The notes under the pieces were generated by a model. It ran no database searches and was not told where the DNA came from. It saw nothing but the letters and a program-made list of their open reading frames with translations. From Larus michahellis (lineage: Eukaryota; Chordata; Aves; Charadriiformes; Laridae): a DNA stretch of 64,000 nt. The translations under genes were made by a program, and so were the position numbers. Below are positions 38,000-49,769 of the stretch, piece by piece (the stretch's first letter is position 1; each line of letters begins with the position of its first letter). The DNA is taken from positions 9,424,001-9,488,000 of the forward strand of contig NC_133906.1 of NCBI RefSeq assembly GCF_964199755.1, read 5' to 3'.

Positions 38000-38027
38000 C
38001 CCACCCCAGGCCGCCCGCCCCGTCCCC
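38000..38027 (-). promoter_or_regulatory. G-quadruplex motif in TTC1 5' region
   Basis: The minus strand has G-runs of 4, 4, 3, 4 and 3 separated by 2, 1, 6 and 1 bases, meeting the usual G3+N1-7 pattern. It lies on the TTC1 coding strand, just downstream of the promoter motifs. A further run of six G lies at 37986-37991. Confidence 0.7.
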
Positions 38028-38048
38028 GGGCACAGACCTGCGCCTTCC

Positions 38049-38157
38049 CTTCCGGCCGCCGCGAGCCCCCCGCCCCTCAACCTTCACCCCGCCGAGCACT
38101 TCCTGCCGGCGCCGGCCAATGGGAGGAGGCCGCGCGCAGGCTGCTGGGACTTGCAGT
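38049..38157 (-). promoter_or_regulatory. TTC1: TTC1 core promoter motif cluster (ZNF143-like, CCAAT, GC box, ETS)
   Basis: Read in the TTC1 direction: actgcaagtcccagcagcc (38157-38139) resembles the ZNF143/SBF consensus ACTACAAnTCCCAGnATGC. An inverted CCAAT box (attgg, 38120-38116) follows, then an SP/KLF GC box ggggcgggggg (38076-38066) and an ETS-type ccggaag (38055-38049). No TATA box is seen in this direction. The arrangement is typical of a housekeeping TATA-less promoter, with the start site expected near 38.0-38.05 kb (inference). Confidence 0.6.
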
Positions 38158-41100
38158 CTTGAGGGGGCGCGTAGCGCGTGAGGGGATCGGGGTGCCTCGC
38201 GCCGCCGGGGCGCGGGTTCTCCTGAGGCGAAGGGCGGGAGGAGATGTGAGGTGAGGAGCGGTGCCTTGCCTCACCCTTGTCCTCTCTTTCCCCGAGGTCC
38301 CACTCGCCTGTGCGTGGGGCACTGATGTTGAGGGGTTTTTTTTAACACCGGCCGCTTGCACAGCCCTTTTGCGGACCTGGAAGGGCGTCTCTTGTAGTTG
38401 TTTGGGCTCACTGCAAGGTTAGAAGTTGCGCCTTGAAACCGCGCCTGTTAGGCTGGGTGCAGGGTAGCTCTGAGGATGCGGGGAGGCTGGGGGCTGCCAC
38501 CCCAGAGGCTCCTTGAGGGATCAGGAGCAGCCAAAACTATGGGAAGTCCCTGAGATGGGAGAGCCCGGCTCCAGTTCCCCCGTTTGCGGTAAGGGCAAGG
38601 CTCAGGCTCGCCAGGAAGCGGTTAGGGGATGGAGGCGGGTGTGGTAAAGGAAGCACAGGGCACAGCTAGGGATGATGTGGGTGGATAGTGGGAGAGAGGA
38701 GGTCTTGGGCAAGCACCACCTGGCTTTCAGGCTGCAAACGTGATCATCTGGAAAAAAAAAAAATAAAGTGAGAGGAAAATCTTGATAAATGGACAAAAAG
38801 AGAGATCATATCTACAGCAGCAGGTTGGTGATGTTGGTTCAGGTTCTGTTACCAGTATGACTTTAGCCTAGTGGTTCCTTTATCTAGCGAGTGACTATTT
38901 AGCATGCATGTGATACACCTGTATCACTTCTAAGGCACCGTGAGTTGGTTGTTTCCAGTACAGACTTCAGTTTTGCTTTTTCTATTCCAGTGACATGTGA
39001 AAACTGTGTTTTACATAATTGAGCACTGGAATAAAACTCCTTTCATCTTGTCTTGCATGCATTCCTTGTGTATCCTGCAAATGTTAATCCCCAAATTTTG
39101 AAACAAAATTTCCACAAGTTTTGAACTCAAAGGTGTGTGAAGCAATGCTTTTTTATTGAAAATCACTATGCCAATCCATGAGGCAGTTAAGGCATATTAT
39201 GAGGTTTTCCTTGCTCTAAAGAGTTTTTCAGTAAGCAAGTACTGATGAAAGATAAAGTTCAAAATGTTCCTCTAAGTAAGTTCTTAAATGCTCTAATTTA
39301 AGAAGAAAAACCCAACAACAACCAAAAAGCCCCTGCACTATATAGGCTGTTTCAGATTTGGGTTAGGTAGAATCTGCTCTGATCAGTAGTACATGGTCAA
39401 AGATTATCCTCAGAGAACACAGGTTCTTAAAAGCAGAAGGCAATCAAGCTTTTATTGAGAGGGTGACTCTCTTTCCTCCGTACTGTGGGGAAAGGCTGAC
39501 CGTTAAAGCCGTATCAGCTGTTTTGGAGTTACCAGCCACCACTGTTAAAATACCAAGAAAGTATTAAATCTGGCAGAACTCCATTAGTGGACTGATATGT
39601 ATCTATCCTATATGAGGGTGCCAAGGAGGAGGTGTGTCGTTAGAAATATTTTGGGATGTGTCTTAATTTCTGAACTTCTAACCGACATCACCAGGCTTTG
39701 AGTCAAGCCTGAAGGGCCTGTGGGATGTTTCGCATTTCAAAGTTGGGGTAGAAATTGAAGACTCAGATGCCAGATTCATTTTTGATCTTAATTTGTTTGA
39801 TGTCTGCTTCTAAATTAACATTTCTGATGACTGAGTCTGTTGGTGCCAGTGATGGATGTGGGTATTAATGAGAGATTGGAAGGCTTTGCAGTAAATTGGC
39901 AAGAGCACGGCTAGTTACAGTGAAAGCAAACAGGAGCTCTATGGCTGATTTTTCTCCCTCTCTCTCTGGATAAAAAAGTAGATTCAGCATTCTGCAACAT
40001 TCCCAGCTGCAATGGTTTAGCCCACAAAAACGTGCCTTTCTGCTGTTCTGCTAGCACTGTGCAATTTATTCTGACTTACAGATAATATTTCTGAACCTTT
40101 GCACTGTCCTGTTAAATACGTCATTTGAAAAGGGAGAAGGAAATTACAGCTGTGGTACAAAATCAGCCCATGCAGTTCTGAATCTGCTGAAATGCTATTT
40201 AAATCTCCTCTGGCTGTGCAACAGGGGTTTGAGTAAGTTACTGTGTTTCATCCCCAAAAGGAATTGAACTGGTAAGAATAATACGGGACATAAGGGGTTA
40301 GCAACCCATCCAGGGTGGTGTGCTAGCCTTTATTTTAACTTCTCCAAAAGGGAGTTTATTTGCCAGCAAAAAAATCTACAGGAATTGGACTTGCTTAGAG
40401 GTTTTGAGCTGCTGCTGATCAGTGGCAAAATACTACCCTGCCTCCATGTGAGTAAGGGGTTTCTAGCTTCCACACAGCTCCAAACTTAGTAGGAGCCAGG
40501 ACTAGGAACGTTTGCTTTTCAGGAATGCTGTGGTTCCCAGTTCCAGTCCCTGGCCAGCCCTGTTGCGCACCATCCAATATCTATCTGATGCCTTTGGCTC
40601 CTATCCCATGGGGTTTCTATTCCAAAATGGCTGTCAATGTTTCCTTATGATCTCATTTTTAAATAGGGTTCCTTAACTTTAAGGAAATACACCATCTTAT
40701 TGACTTCACAGGAAGAAGTGTGAGAAAAAATTAGCAAATTTTCCTATATAAATTTTCTGCTTGTATCTCCTCTCATCTGGAGACACTTTGGGGCTTCCTG
40801 AACTTTGGCATATATTCAGCATTTTATTTCTCCCAATGCAACATAGGGGAAAAAGATGCAACTCCCCGGAACCCCAGTTCCCTGCTCTCACTTAGGGGTG
40901 ATTATTCCTTTATGAATCTTCACCCTTGATCTAGCAAGAAGGGAAAGCTTTCTGATGGTCCTACCTTATTAAAGATGGGGATGTCACAGGAGCCCTTTTT
41001 AGCAGAATGACCTTTGAGCCTCATGGCTGCCATTTAGGGTTGTTGTTTCCCCCTGAGGTTAGCCTTGAGCAAGCTGCAGCTCAGTGGAAGCCTCTGAATC

Positions 41101-44100
41101 TTTTTCCTGTGGAACTGCTCCTCGGTGCCTCTATGAATTAAAATCCCAAAGGCTTCACTGGTATTCAGGGACTAGACACCCACCACTCTCTGCCCACCGT
41201 CAGGGGACCAATCCTCCAGCAAGCAAATGAATTAATTTCTAACCCCTTATTAGATATCAATGTAGTCAATGCATATGACTTTCGTCCTTCAAGAGCTGAC
41301 TTAAAGTCTGTATGTCTCACTTTCTCTTCTTTACACTGTAACTTTCCTCACAGGAGTGTTGTCTTCATAGGTTACTTTATGTTTGGAAAATACAAGGAAA
41401 AGTAGGCTTACAGTATTTTCAAACATAGACATTTTACTAAGAAACACCCAAGAGGTCATAGGGCAGTTGCAGTTTTTTATGACTCAATCTTGTTCAAACA
41501 CAGAACAGGCTACTGCTTAATCAGTCTTTTAGAACCTCTAATTCATTGCTGTAAGTGGAAGTGTATGAATAGCTGAAGATTGTATATATGCAAAAAATGA
41601 AATCTCTGTATCATTTGTTTAATCTTGATGCTATGGGATTTTTCAGAGCATTTATGTTTGTTTAAGTGAACACCTGTTGAAAAAATCATGAACATATAAT
41701 CCTGAATAAGTAGACATGTTTGGATGGAGTTCAGTGATGGAAGCTTAGCTTGTATTGTTGAGATTTACTCCCTGTTTTGAATGTTTTACCTCTTCGGGAA
41801 AGCACACAGCAGTATCGAGGATCACCGAGCACCTCAACTGGAACACTTTAATACTACAACACTTTTATTGAGCTAGGCATAAGTTAAAGAGGTAAAGTTG
41901 GAGAAAGAGTGTATATCTCAAAACTTTCCCCAGCAAGAACTTCTTTACCTTTCCAAATTTTTTCCTGTTTCTTCTCAAACCCTCAGTGTGATGATGGTCA
42001 AAGACAATGCAGTGTGCCAAAAGAAAAGCTACAGGAAGTGAAGAATGTTACATTGACTCTAGCTTGAGTGCTGAAAGAAATATAGAAAGGACCAATGTGA
42101 AAGAAGATTTATATTCTTTTATTTCTGTTGTGAAAGTTTTCTGTCATGAAAATTTTTCTACTAGATTGTATACAAGTACTTTTTTCTTACTGCTTTCAAG
42201 ATAAAATTAGATTTTGCCTACGTTTTATAACTTAATACTATTGTAGAAGACAAGAGGGCAACTGGGAGGAGTAGAGCATTTTATTCAGATTGTTAAAAAC
42301 ACATATTTAAAAAATTCATAATAGTTACTCCCTATTTTGCAGCAATACCTAATTGGCAGTTGATGAAATGACTCTGCTGTTTTTAATAAAGCTACGGAAA
42401 TTCATAGCCTAATATCCTTGAGTTCACTAAAACATCTTCTAACAAGACAGAAGACAACGAGAATTTCTCATATTTCCAAGTGTAAAATGTTCATAAAATG
42501 TAACAATAGACATACAATAATTTACATGTTACAGGCTGAACAAACTCCTGAGAACAATACCTAGCAACTAAATCTTGCACTGGGAGTTTGTAGCTCCAGC
42601 ATTTGTGGCCGCATTTTCAAGATGATTCTGCACACAATTAGGCATCTAGTATGTGTGCATAATTACAGTGATTTCAGGGACATAGTGGGTGACACTTTAC
42701 TGATGAGTTTAATGAGTTTGCTCATCTGCTTGATTTATATGAAAAAACAAGAAAGCTGAGCATAAGAAAAAAAGATGTACCTGCTTTTTAAAAAAATAAT
42801 CTTTAAAACATTCTGGGTCTTGTGATAAATAAAAGCAGCTTTTTGCTTGTTAAAGCTTGCAGTCTTTCCCACAGACTTGTTATACCCACATATTTAATTT
42901 GTCTTTGTGGATAACAATTTTCTATTATTTATTTGCAGAAAGTGGCATTGTTTTTCTAAATGTTTCCACGAACTGGGAGTTATTCCAGTTCTGACCTCCC
43001 CTGATGAACATTTCATGTTTATCTAAGGAATATGTGGATTTTCCCGTGTAACTTTGAGATGATCATAAACTTGTTTAGTCTCACATACCATTCTGGCTTC
43101 ATACAATATTAAAGATGTTAAGGTATTTCAAACCTGAACCTGAAGGGAGGTTTAAATTTTGCCAGTAGACAGAGCGAAACCCCTGGATAAAACAGCCAGA
43201 GACTCTGAGGACATGCATTGGAATTTTGCAGTCTTTAGACATTCTTAAATACTGATATTTACAGCAGAAGATTCACAAGGTAGAGCCAACATGAGGCCCA
43301 CAAACTGAGCAATGTATATGTATGCTTCTTGTTTTTCACAGAACCTCTAAGCTTTGCAGGAGGAGCACAGGACTTTGCAGGACTAGAGAAAATTTGGGTT
43401 ATGAATTCTGCATTTTAAAAGGATCTTTTCTCTGTAGCCTGTTTCAGGCTTGCTCTGTTGCACACCTGAATGCAGGTCCTCTCGGTTAAGTGTTGCACTA
43501 GGATCCTTAGGCTGGAGTCTCTTTTTTGACCTGATCATGAAAGCAGGAGCTGCCGTTGTTGCGTAAAAATGGCTAATTTATACTCAAGCATGTAAAGTAT
43601 CTTCTGCTGCTAACTCCTCACGTATTTTAAAAGTATGCATTCCTTGGGAAAAAAATCAGTCTTGTGTTGTTTAAGGCATGGATAAAGTAAATGAACAGGC
43701 ATACAACAAGCATTTGTAAATGTGGATGTTAAGGTGCTTCAAGCCACATTGGGTGCAATACTGGTACAATACCAGCACTGCAAAGGCTCATGAATTACTG
43801 CATTCACAGTTAGGGTGCAGATAGGCTAACTGGTGTGTACTGCAGCTAAGTACAATTTCTGTTGCTAAAACACAGCATTCTGGAAAATAGCTTCTCTTTT
43901 ATTTTTTATTATTATTACAGTAAACTCATGTGTTTTGCACAAGAGGTGAATTATTTTGGAAATCAAGACTGAATGAAAGAGTTTCTACTAAAAGAGTGCA
44001 TGTTATATCTGGAAGCTTTCAGTCAAAGGAAGTGGTGCTTTCACAGCTTTCTTTTTTTAATAGGTTCTAGTCCCAAGTTGCCTGAACAGCATTCTCTCTT

Positions 44101-47100
44101 TTTAAAAGTAAAACAGAATAAAACTTCAAGCCACATGAATTTCTATGGAAACCAAATTGCCACTTTATGTATTTAAAGTTTAAGGGAGGAATTTTTAAAG
44201 GCATCTGCAGAATTTATTTAATTGACTTCTTTTTCTGTAAGCTTGTCTATCAGCTTTACTTCATGGATTTCACTGTAAAAAAGAAATGTTTTGACAAAAC
44301 AAACTGAGCTTTGGGAAATCATCACTTCTGGAAGAGACTTCATTGAAATTGAAGACAGGATGGCTAAGTTTTCCTGCTGCCTTAAGAAAAAGCCTTCCTG
44401 ATTAACTGTTAAAGAAGCTGAATTTGCAGTGTGCAAAATCCAGGGAACTCTTGGCTGAATTATAGTATTTGTGAATCTCACCCGGAATAGAAATCCAATA
44501 GATGGCGATGTTGGATTTTCTAAGCCAGGTCCCCATTCCTTGCCTTGTAAAACTGATCCAGTTCTTAATGAAATCAGGGCTCAAACTCCCCTGCCTTACA
44601 GCCGTTCAGGACTGGACTCTAAGCTAAGTAGAAGAAGGGTAAACTGTTCCATAATTACCTCAGGCTCCAGAGCATATGCTAAATTTACTTTTTTTGGGAT
44701 GGCTTTTTTGATCTTCACAGTAAAGAAACGAAAGCTCAACAAATAAGCAAAGAAAAAATAATTACCATTTTTGAGAGGTCATATAAAGTTCAGGTTCTTT
44801 GCTAGAATTAAACATTTGCACACAAGTGCCAGTGGAATCAAATTATTGTGCTTCCCAAAGAACATTTTAAAGGAAATTGTGAAATAGGCAATTAAAGTCT
44901 TTTTAATCACAGCTATAAATTAAAGTTTTACTACATCCGCTTTTTAGGTTGACTTATTAAAGAAATTGTGAAGGATTCTTATTAATTTTGAACATCCGTT
45001 CTCTTTTTCTCTGTGTCTTGGCTGGAGTCCTATACAGATTATGGGAATTTCTAGAAAGAGAGCAAGCTAATATATTTTGACATAAGTAATTTCAAGTAAC
45101 AACAGCAGATTTCCTTTCCCTGTCATCTTCCACTTATCTGAACGACCCTATGCCAGTATTTTTTAAAGTCTTCCATTGTTTTCATCAGTTTGACTCAAGG
45201 TCACAGGGTATAAAATAAAGGTCCTACCTGTTAATTAAGACTATTCTTTGCCTTTATCACTGTTTACATGTTTTGTAGAGGCAGGATGCTCATTGTTCAG
45301 TCAGTGTAAATGAATTTGTCTTATCTGAGCTCAAAACTATGCCAATTCACATCATTAGAGTATCTAAAGCAGGATTTGTCATAGTGAAGTCACTGATGCA
45401 TCTGATGGGATTGTACCCTACCAGTGGCTTTCATTTGGGCCACGCTGCTTCTTACACTGGTTTCGGATTTGCACACTCAGTGATGCTAATTGAAAAGTGA
45501 AATGAATGCCACATGTTTGTAATCTTTATGGAGTTCACTGGTTACAGGGATAAATAAAAAATGCAACTTTAACATTAAGCCAGTGCTTGATTAAAATCAG
45601 CAATAAGTGTATCGTTGTGAATGACTAAAAAGCAGAAAAAAATGTTTCAGATTAGTTTTACTAGAACTGTATACTCAAATTTGAGTGTGATATTCCAAAA
45701 ATTATGGATGTTCTAGGAAAAAGCCAAACCATAGATTACAATTGAGTATAAATCGAACCTAATTTTATGCTTTTACAACCAAGAGAACAGAGGAATGCAG
45801 ATGCATCTGTCCATGTTATAGTGGCATAAATTGGCATAATAGCCTTGCTTTTCTCTAAAGGGAGGCTTTGCTTATCTCCTTATTGTAGTTATAAACCAAT
45901 CAGATAAACATGGTATAACAAGTTGTCCTGTGACCATTAGGATGCATAAAGGCTCATTTATGGATTTGCAGCCTTTACCTCTTAACGCTTCTCCCTTTCA
46001 CTTGGTATTTTCATTGTCTTCATTTGTCTTCCATGTTGTGCTCCCACATGCCTTGTTCCTGCCTTATTGGCCTGTCTTATTGGGCAAACAGGAGCATGTG
46101 GCTTAGCTGCTTCTGGGCTCTGTGGGCGACTAGCTAGTCAGCATGTACAAGCTTAGTGGCCAGCAGGCTTTGAAATTGGTCAAGGGACAGACTTATAAAG
46201 GTCCTGAGAGGAGGCACTAATTTGGGTCCCTTCCCTCTATTCAGCCACAAACTTCCACAATACAGAATTTATTACCTTTCTTAATTTAACTTGTTCAGTT
46301 TGGTAGAAATCAAATGAAGAGGTTCGAAGGCTAATAAGAAGGGGATGGGAAAGGAAGCTGACAGATGGATGGACAGACAGAATGATTGTGTGAGCCTAAT
46401 TTCTTTAAAATACCAGGGTAAAAATTCATGCAAGTTAATGAACAAAATGTTATTTGCAAACTTTTTTATATATTCATCTACAATTAAAGTTGAAAGCAGC
46501 TTTGCATAATATATTGGAATAAGGTCTCTGTTCTCGAATCCAGAATTTTCTATGACTAGGCTAAACCACATCTATTTTTATATCTAGATTTCATTCTGTT
46601 TCCCAGAAAATGTTACACACTGTCCAATATATATGAACTTTGTTGATGCCTTTCAAACGTCATGCTTGTTCTCAGCTGGCTGCACAAATATCTCTACACA
46701 GGCAGGAGAATGGAGTAAAAAATTTCTGTACACTTTACCACAAAAAGCATGGTTAATGATGCTTTGATTACTATGTGTTCGGAGATAAATTTCTCTTCCA
46801 TTTCATAGGCAAACCAATAATTACACATCCGAAGAGAATAATGAGGGAGTTTAGAGCTGTTTGCATGTATAAGTATACAAACCTAAAATAGTAAGTAATG
46901 GATAAAGAAAGCTTAAGAAGATATGTCATTTCTGTCTGCTTGTAATGTCAGCTGAGCAGATGGCTCCAGTGAGCCACCTATATGTAAAATAGTGGTTTCC
47001 CTTTCTTCTGTGAGCCTTTGGAGATTTTCTTTCATACTTAACATATTTGCTGAATGCTATACATAGGTCTGCTAGAAAGTATTAAACTTAACAACTATAT

Positions 47101-47719
47101 GGAAAAATATTTGATAAAAGAAAAAATATACCTGAATAAATAAGGGTTATTTAGGATGATAACAAAAGACAACAGAATACTGTTGTTTATGGATTGTGTG
47201 CAATACATGGAGAGAGTTAGATGTTTGTTTGACAATGGGATCTAATTCAGACTACCTGGGAGAACCTAAGCTGAAAGCTGCCTGCTGGCATGTACTAGAT
47301 GTTGCTGGGAGGACAAAAGGCATCGTGAAACCCTGCCTTGTCCAAGGACCTTGCTGTATGCTGCAGGAAGGTATCTCCAAAAGCTTGGGATCCACAGTCT
47401 AGATATATGTTCTGAGAGTAGGCACTTTCAATGGTTTTTTGGAGGGAAGAGTAAAGCTCACTCTTTAAAAAAAAAAAAAGTTAGAGGAGGCCCAACAGTT
47501 ACAGAATGCAGCTGGCATAGCAGTCATTCAGTAGAAGGGACTTGTGTGTTCAGTTTTCTCTTCACTCTAGGGATTGCCTTAAACCCTAGAGAAAACATTT
47601 TGGTGGATGTTTCCTGTAGAAGCCATGCCACTGTATAGCTGGGACCTCAAGATATGTTGTGCAAGGGGGAGGGAGTGTCATGCCACGGGGCTGTGCACAG
47701 CCATCTGAAAGGGAGGAGT

Positions 47720-47850
47720 ACTGGTCTCTGCTCCTTGCACTGTGCAGATTATTATACAAACTGGAGGTGAAACATAAAACCAGTCATTAAGGCAGAGGCT
47801 GGAATTTTCCGAGGTTAGTGCCCTGACCACTGTGTTACTGCTTCAGGTGT
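47720..47850 (-). mobile_element. Possible ancient tRNA-derived SINE relic
   Basis: On the minus strand, cagtggtcagggcactaacc followed by a gga and a cctctgcc-containing stretch resembles the 5' region of old amniote tRNA-derived SINEs (cagtggttagggcactnncctgg...). The match is short and degenerate, so family assignment is not possible by eye. Confidence 0.35.
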
Positions 47851-49744
47851 TTTTACTGATCTTGGGAATCATGACTTACCTGTTACACAAATAACATGCT
47901 TCGTGAGGAAGGTAAGTAGTACCTTTCCAGACCCAAAAAAGTCGTAGTGGGTGAAAACATTTTTTGGTTTCATTAAAGTAACTTAACTAGCATGATGTGT
48001 CTTCATATCCTGAAGTATTTTCTTTTGACTGTTTCAGGATGAAAATGGTGTTTCTTTTCTGATGCACCATCCCTGCAATACCGTGTGCTGCCCTATGTGT
48101 GTGTAAACCATAGCATCGTGAGCATCGTTTGGAAAAAAGGTAAGTGTATGTGGTGTGCAGTGTATCAAAACAGAATTCAGTTTATTCTCGTGGGAACGAG
48201 TTGGTTAATTTGTGGTCACTAACAGGAATAAGCAGTTGTTAGTATACCAATACTTTCATACCATAGCTGCTGCAGATTCTCAACTCCCATGTTGTGCAAT
48301 TTTATGCTTATTTGTGTCAGGTGAAAGTCAAGCACAGAAACTGAGAGCAGAGAGCACATCTGTTGAGTAGAAAGTTGCTATTTTTACATTTTCCAAACCA
48401 GAATTGCACTTTGTAATATGAATGTCCCCTCTTCTCTCCTTGTCACTTTTGGAAAGATAATAGAAAACTGCACTTCCAAAGAGTAAAGAACGTAGAAGCT
48501 CTAGAGTTTCAGTCTGATTCAGTTGGATTGATTTTACCATAACTCTTTTCAAAAATAAGACGCACTTGTGATAGCTGAGTGCATTGAAGCCTAATGGGTT
48601 TAATTTATGTGCAGCTGAGCTGTAACAATACTCTGTGAGCCATTACAGCTGTGCCTCTCAACTGAATGGCTTTGTACAAGCCCCTAGTTAGTGATTAAGC
48701 TCCACACAGTAGCTTAACCTGGAGAAATTCACAGTGTTTTATGAACACCTTCTGTGCTAAATGGCAGCAACTCCTCTTTGGAGGCAAATCCATTTGCCCA
48801 CAAAATGGGTCATCAGAAGGTCTGTTAATATGCAGAAAAATATGCATGATGGAGTATAGTTGCATCTGATAGACCACCATTGTGTGCCAATTGCCATTTC
48901 ACTAGGCTGTGGATGTTCTGCTTGTCAAATTAATTTTGGCTGTACTAAAAAAATGGGCTAATACGGGCTTGTCCCACAAGGTTTGATGATGATGCTCTGA
49001 CCCAAATAGTTTTTCCTTTAAAGGAAAACATTGCAACAAATGTAGGACTAACAAAGGGAAGAGAGTGATTTGTATGGCCTCATTTGGGCAGGCTTTGCCT
49101 GGTAGAGGTTGTAGAAGATTCCAGTGGTAAAAATAAAGACGTTTAGAATAGATTTTTTGTAGAGAAGTCAGGTGGCCTTGCAAGGGTTTTGTATTTTAAG
49201 GTGGCATATCAGACTTCCTCCTCTGTAATGTTTGTGGTCCCTCCTTCAGATCCATGGGGTTTTTTTGCATTTTTATGATCTGTTTTATTGCCTGTACCTT
49301 CATTGAAGCTGTGGCTGGAGATGAGGTAGGTGGTGTTGGCAGCATATGAGCAGATGTGATATGACTCTTTTGAAGTCTTACATAGTTAGCATATTTGCAT
49401 GGATGGGTCCCCACTGGTACAGTGTTGCTTAGTATAAGAACGGGCTCTATGGGACCCTACAAAAATAGGAATTCACGAGACAAATAGTAAAAAGCTTAGA
49501 AGAAGAGCATTCATCTATTTGTTTTTGGGAAGTCATGTAATATCATGCATAGCTATGGACAGCCTGGCATGGCATGACAAGATCTGTACATGACCTGGGA
49601 AAAAACTTGGAGAAGAGAAATGTATTTTCGAGAAATGTTAGGAATCCTTCCATCTTATATTTGTTACAGTTACAAGTTGTAGTCTCTCCAGTCTTAAAAT
49701 TTAATTGGGTAATGATTAAGAATGAGACACAGTTTGTTAAAATG

Positions 49745-49769
49745 ATACCTGAATATATATATCAGGTAT
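49745..49769. repeat. 25-bp quasi-palindrome with TA core
   Basis: atacctga (49745-49752) and its exact complement tcaggtat (49762-49769) flank nine alternating A/T bases. Confidence 0.85.

Larger units (their letters stand above)
37740..38480. promoter_or_regulatory. TTC1: CpG island at the TTC1 5' end
   Basis: This is the strongest G+C and CpG block in the window and ends abruptly in AT-rich DNA on both sides. It lies directly upstream of the first coding exon of TTC1 and contains its likely promoter and noncoding first exon. No second gene starting on the plus strand was recognised, although such islands are often bidirectional. Confidence 0.9.

Noticed and set aside
37759..38361. Several Pro/Gly/Ala-rich frames in the CpG island on both strands
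   Set aside because: They are composition-driven and lack similarity. The TTC1 start lies downstream at 37450 with a strong context and conserved peptide.
44218..44746. Short frames on both strands between ADRA1B and TTC1, possible decayed gene or retroelement
   Set aside because: Stops interrupt every frame and no motif of a transposon or cellular protein was recognised.
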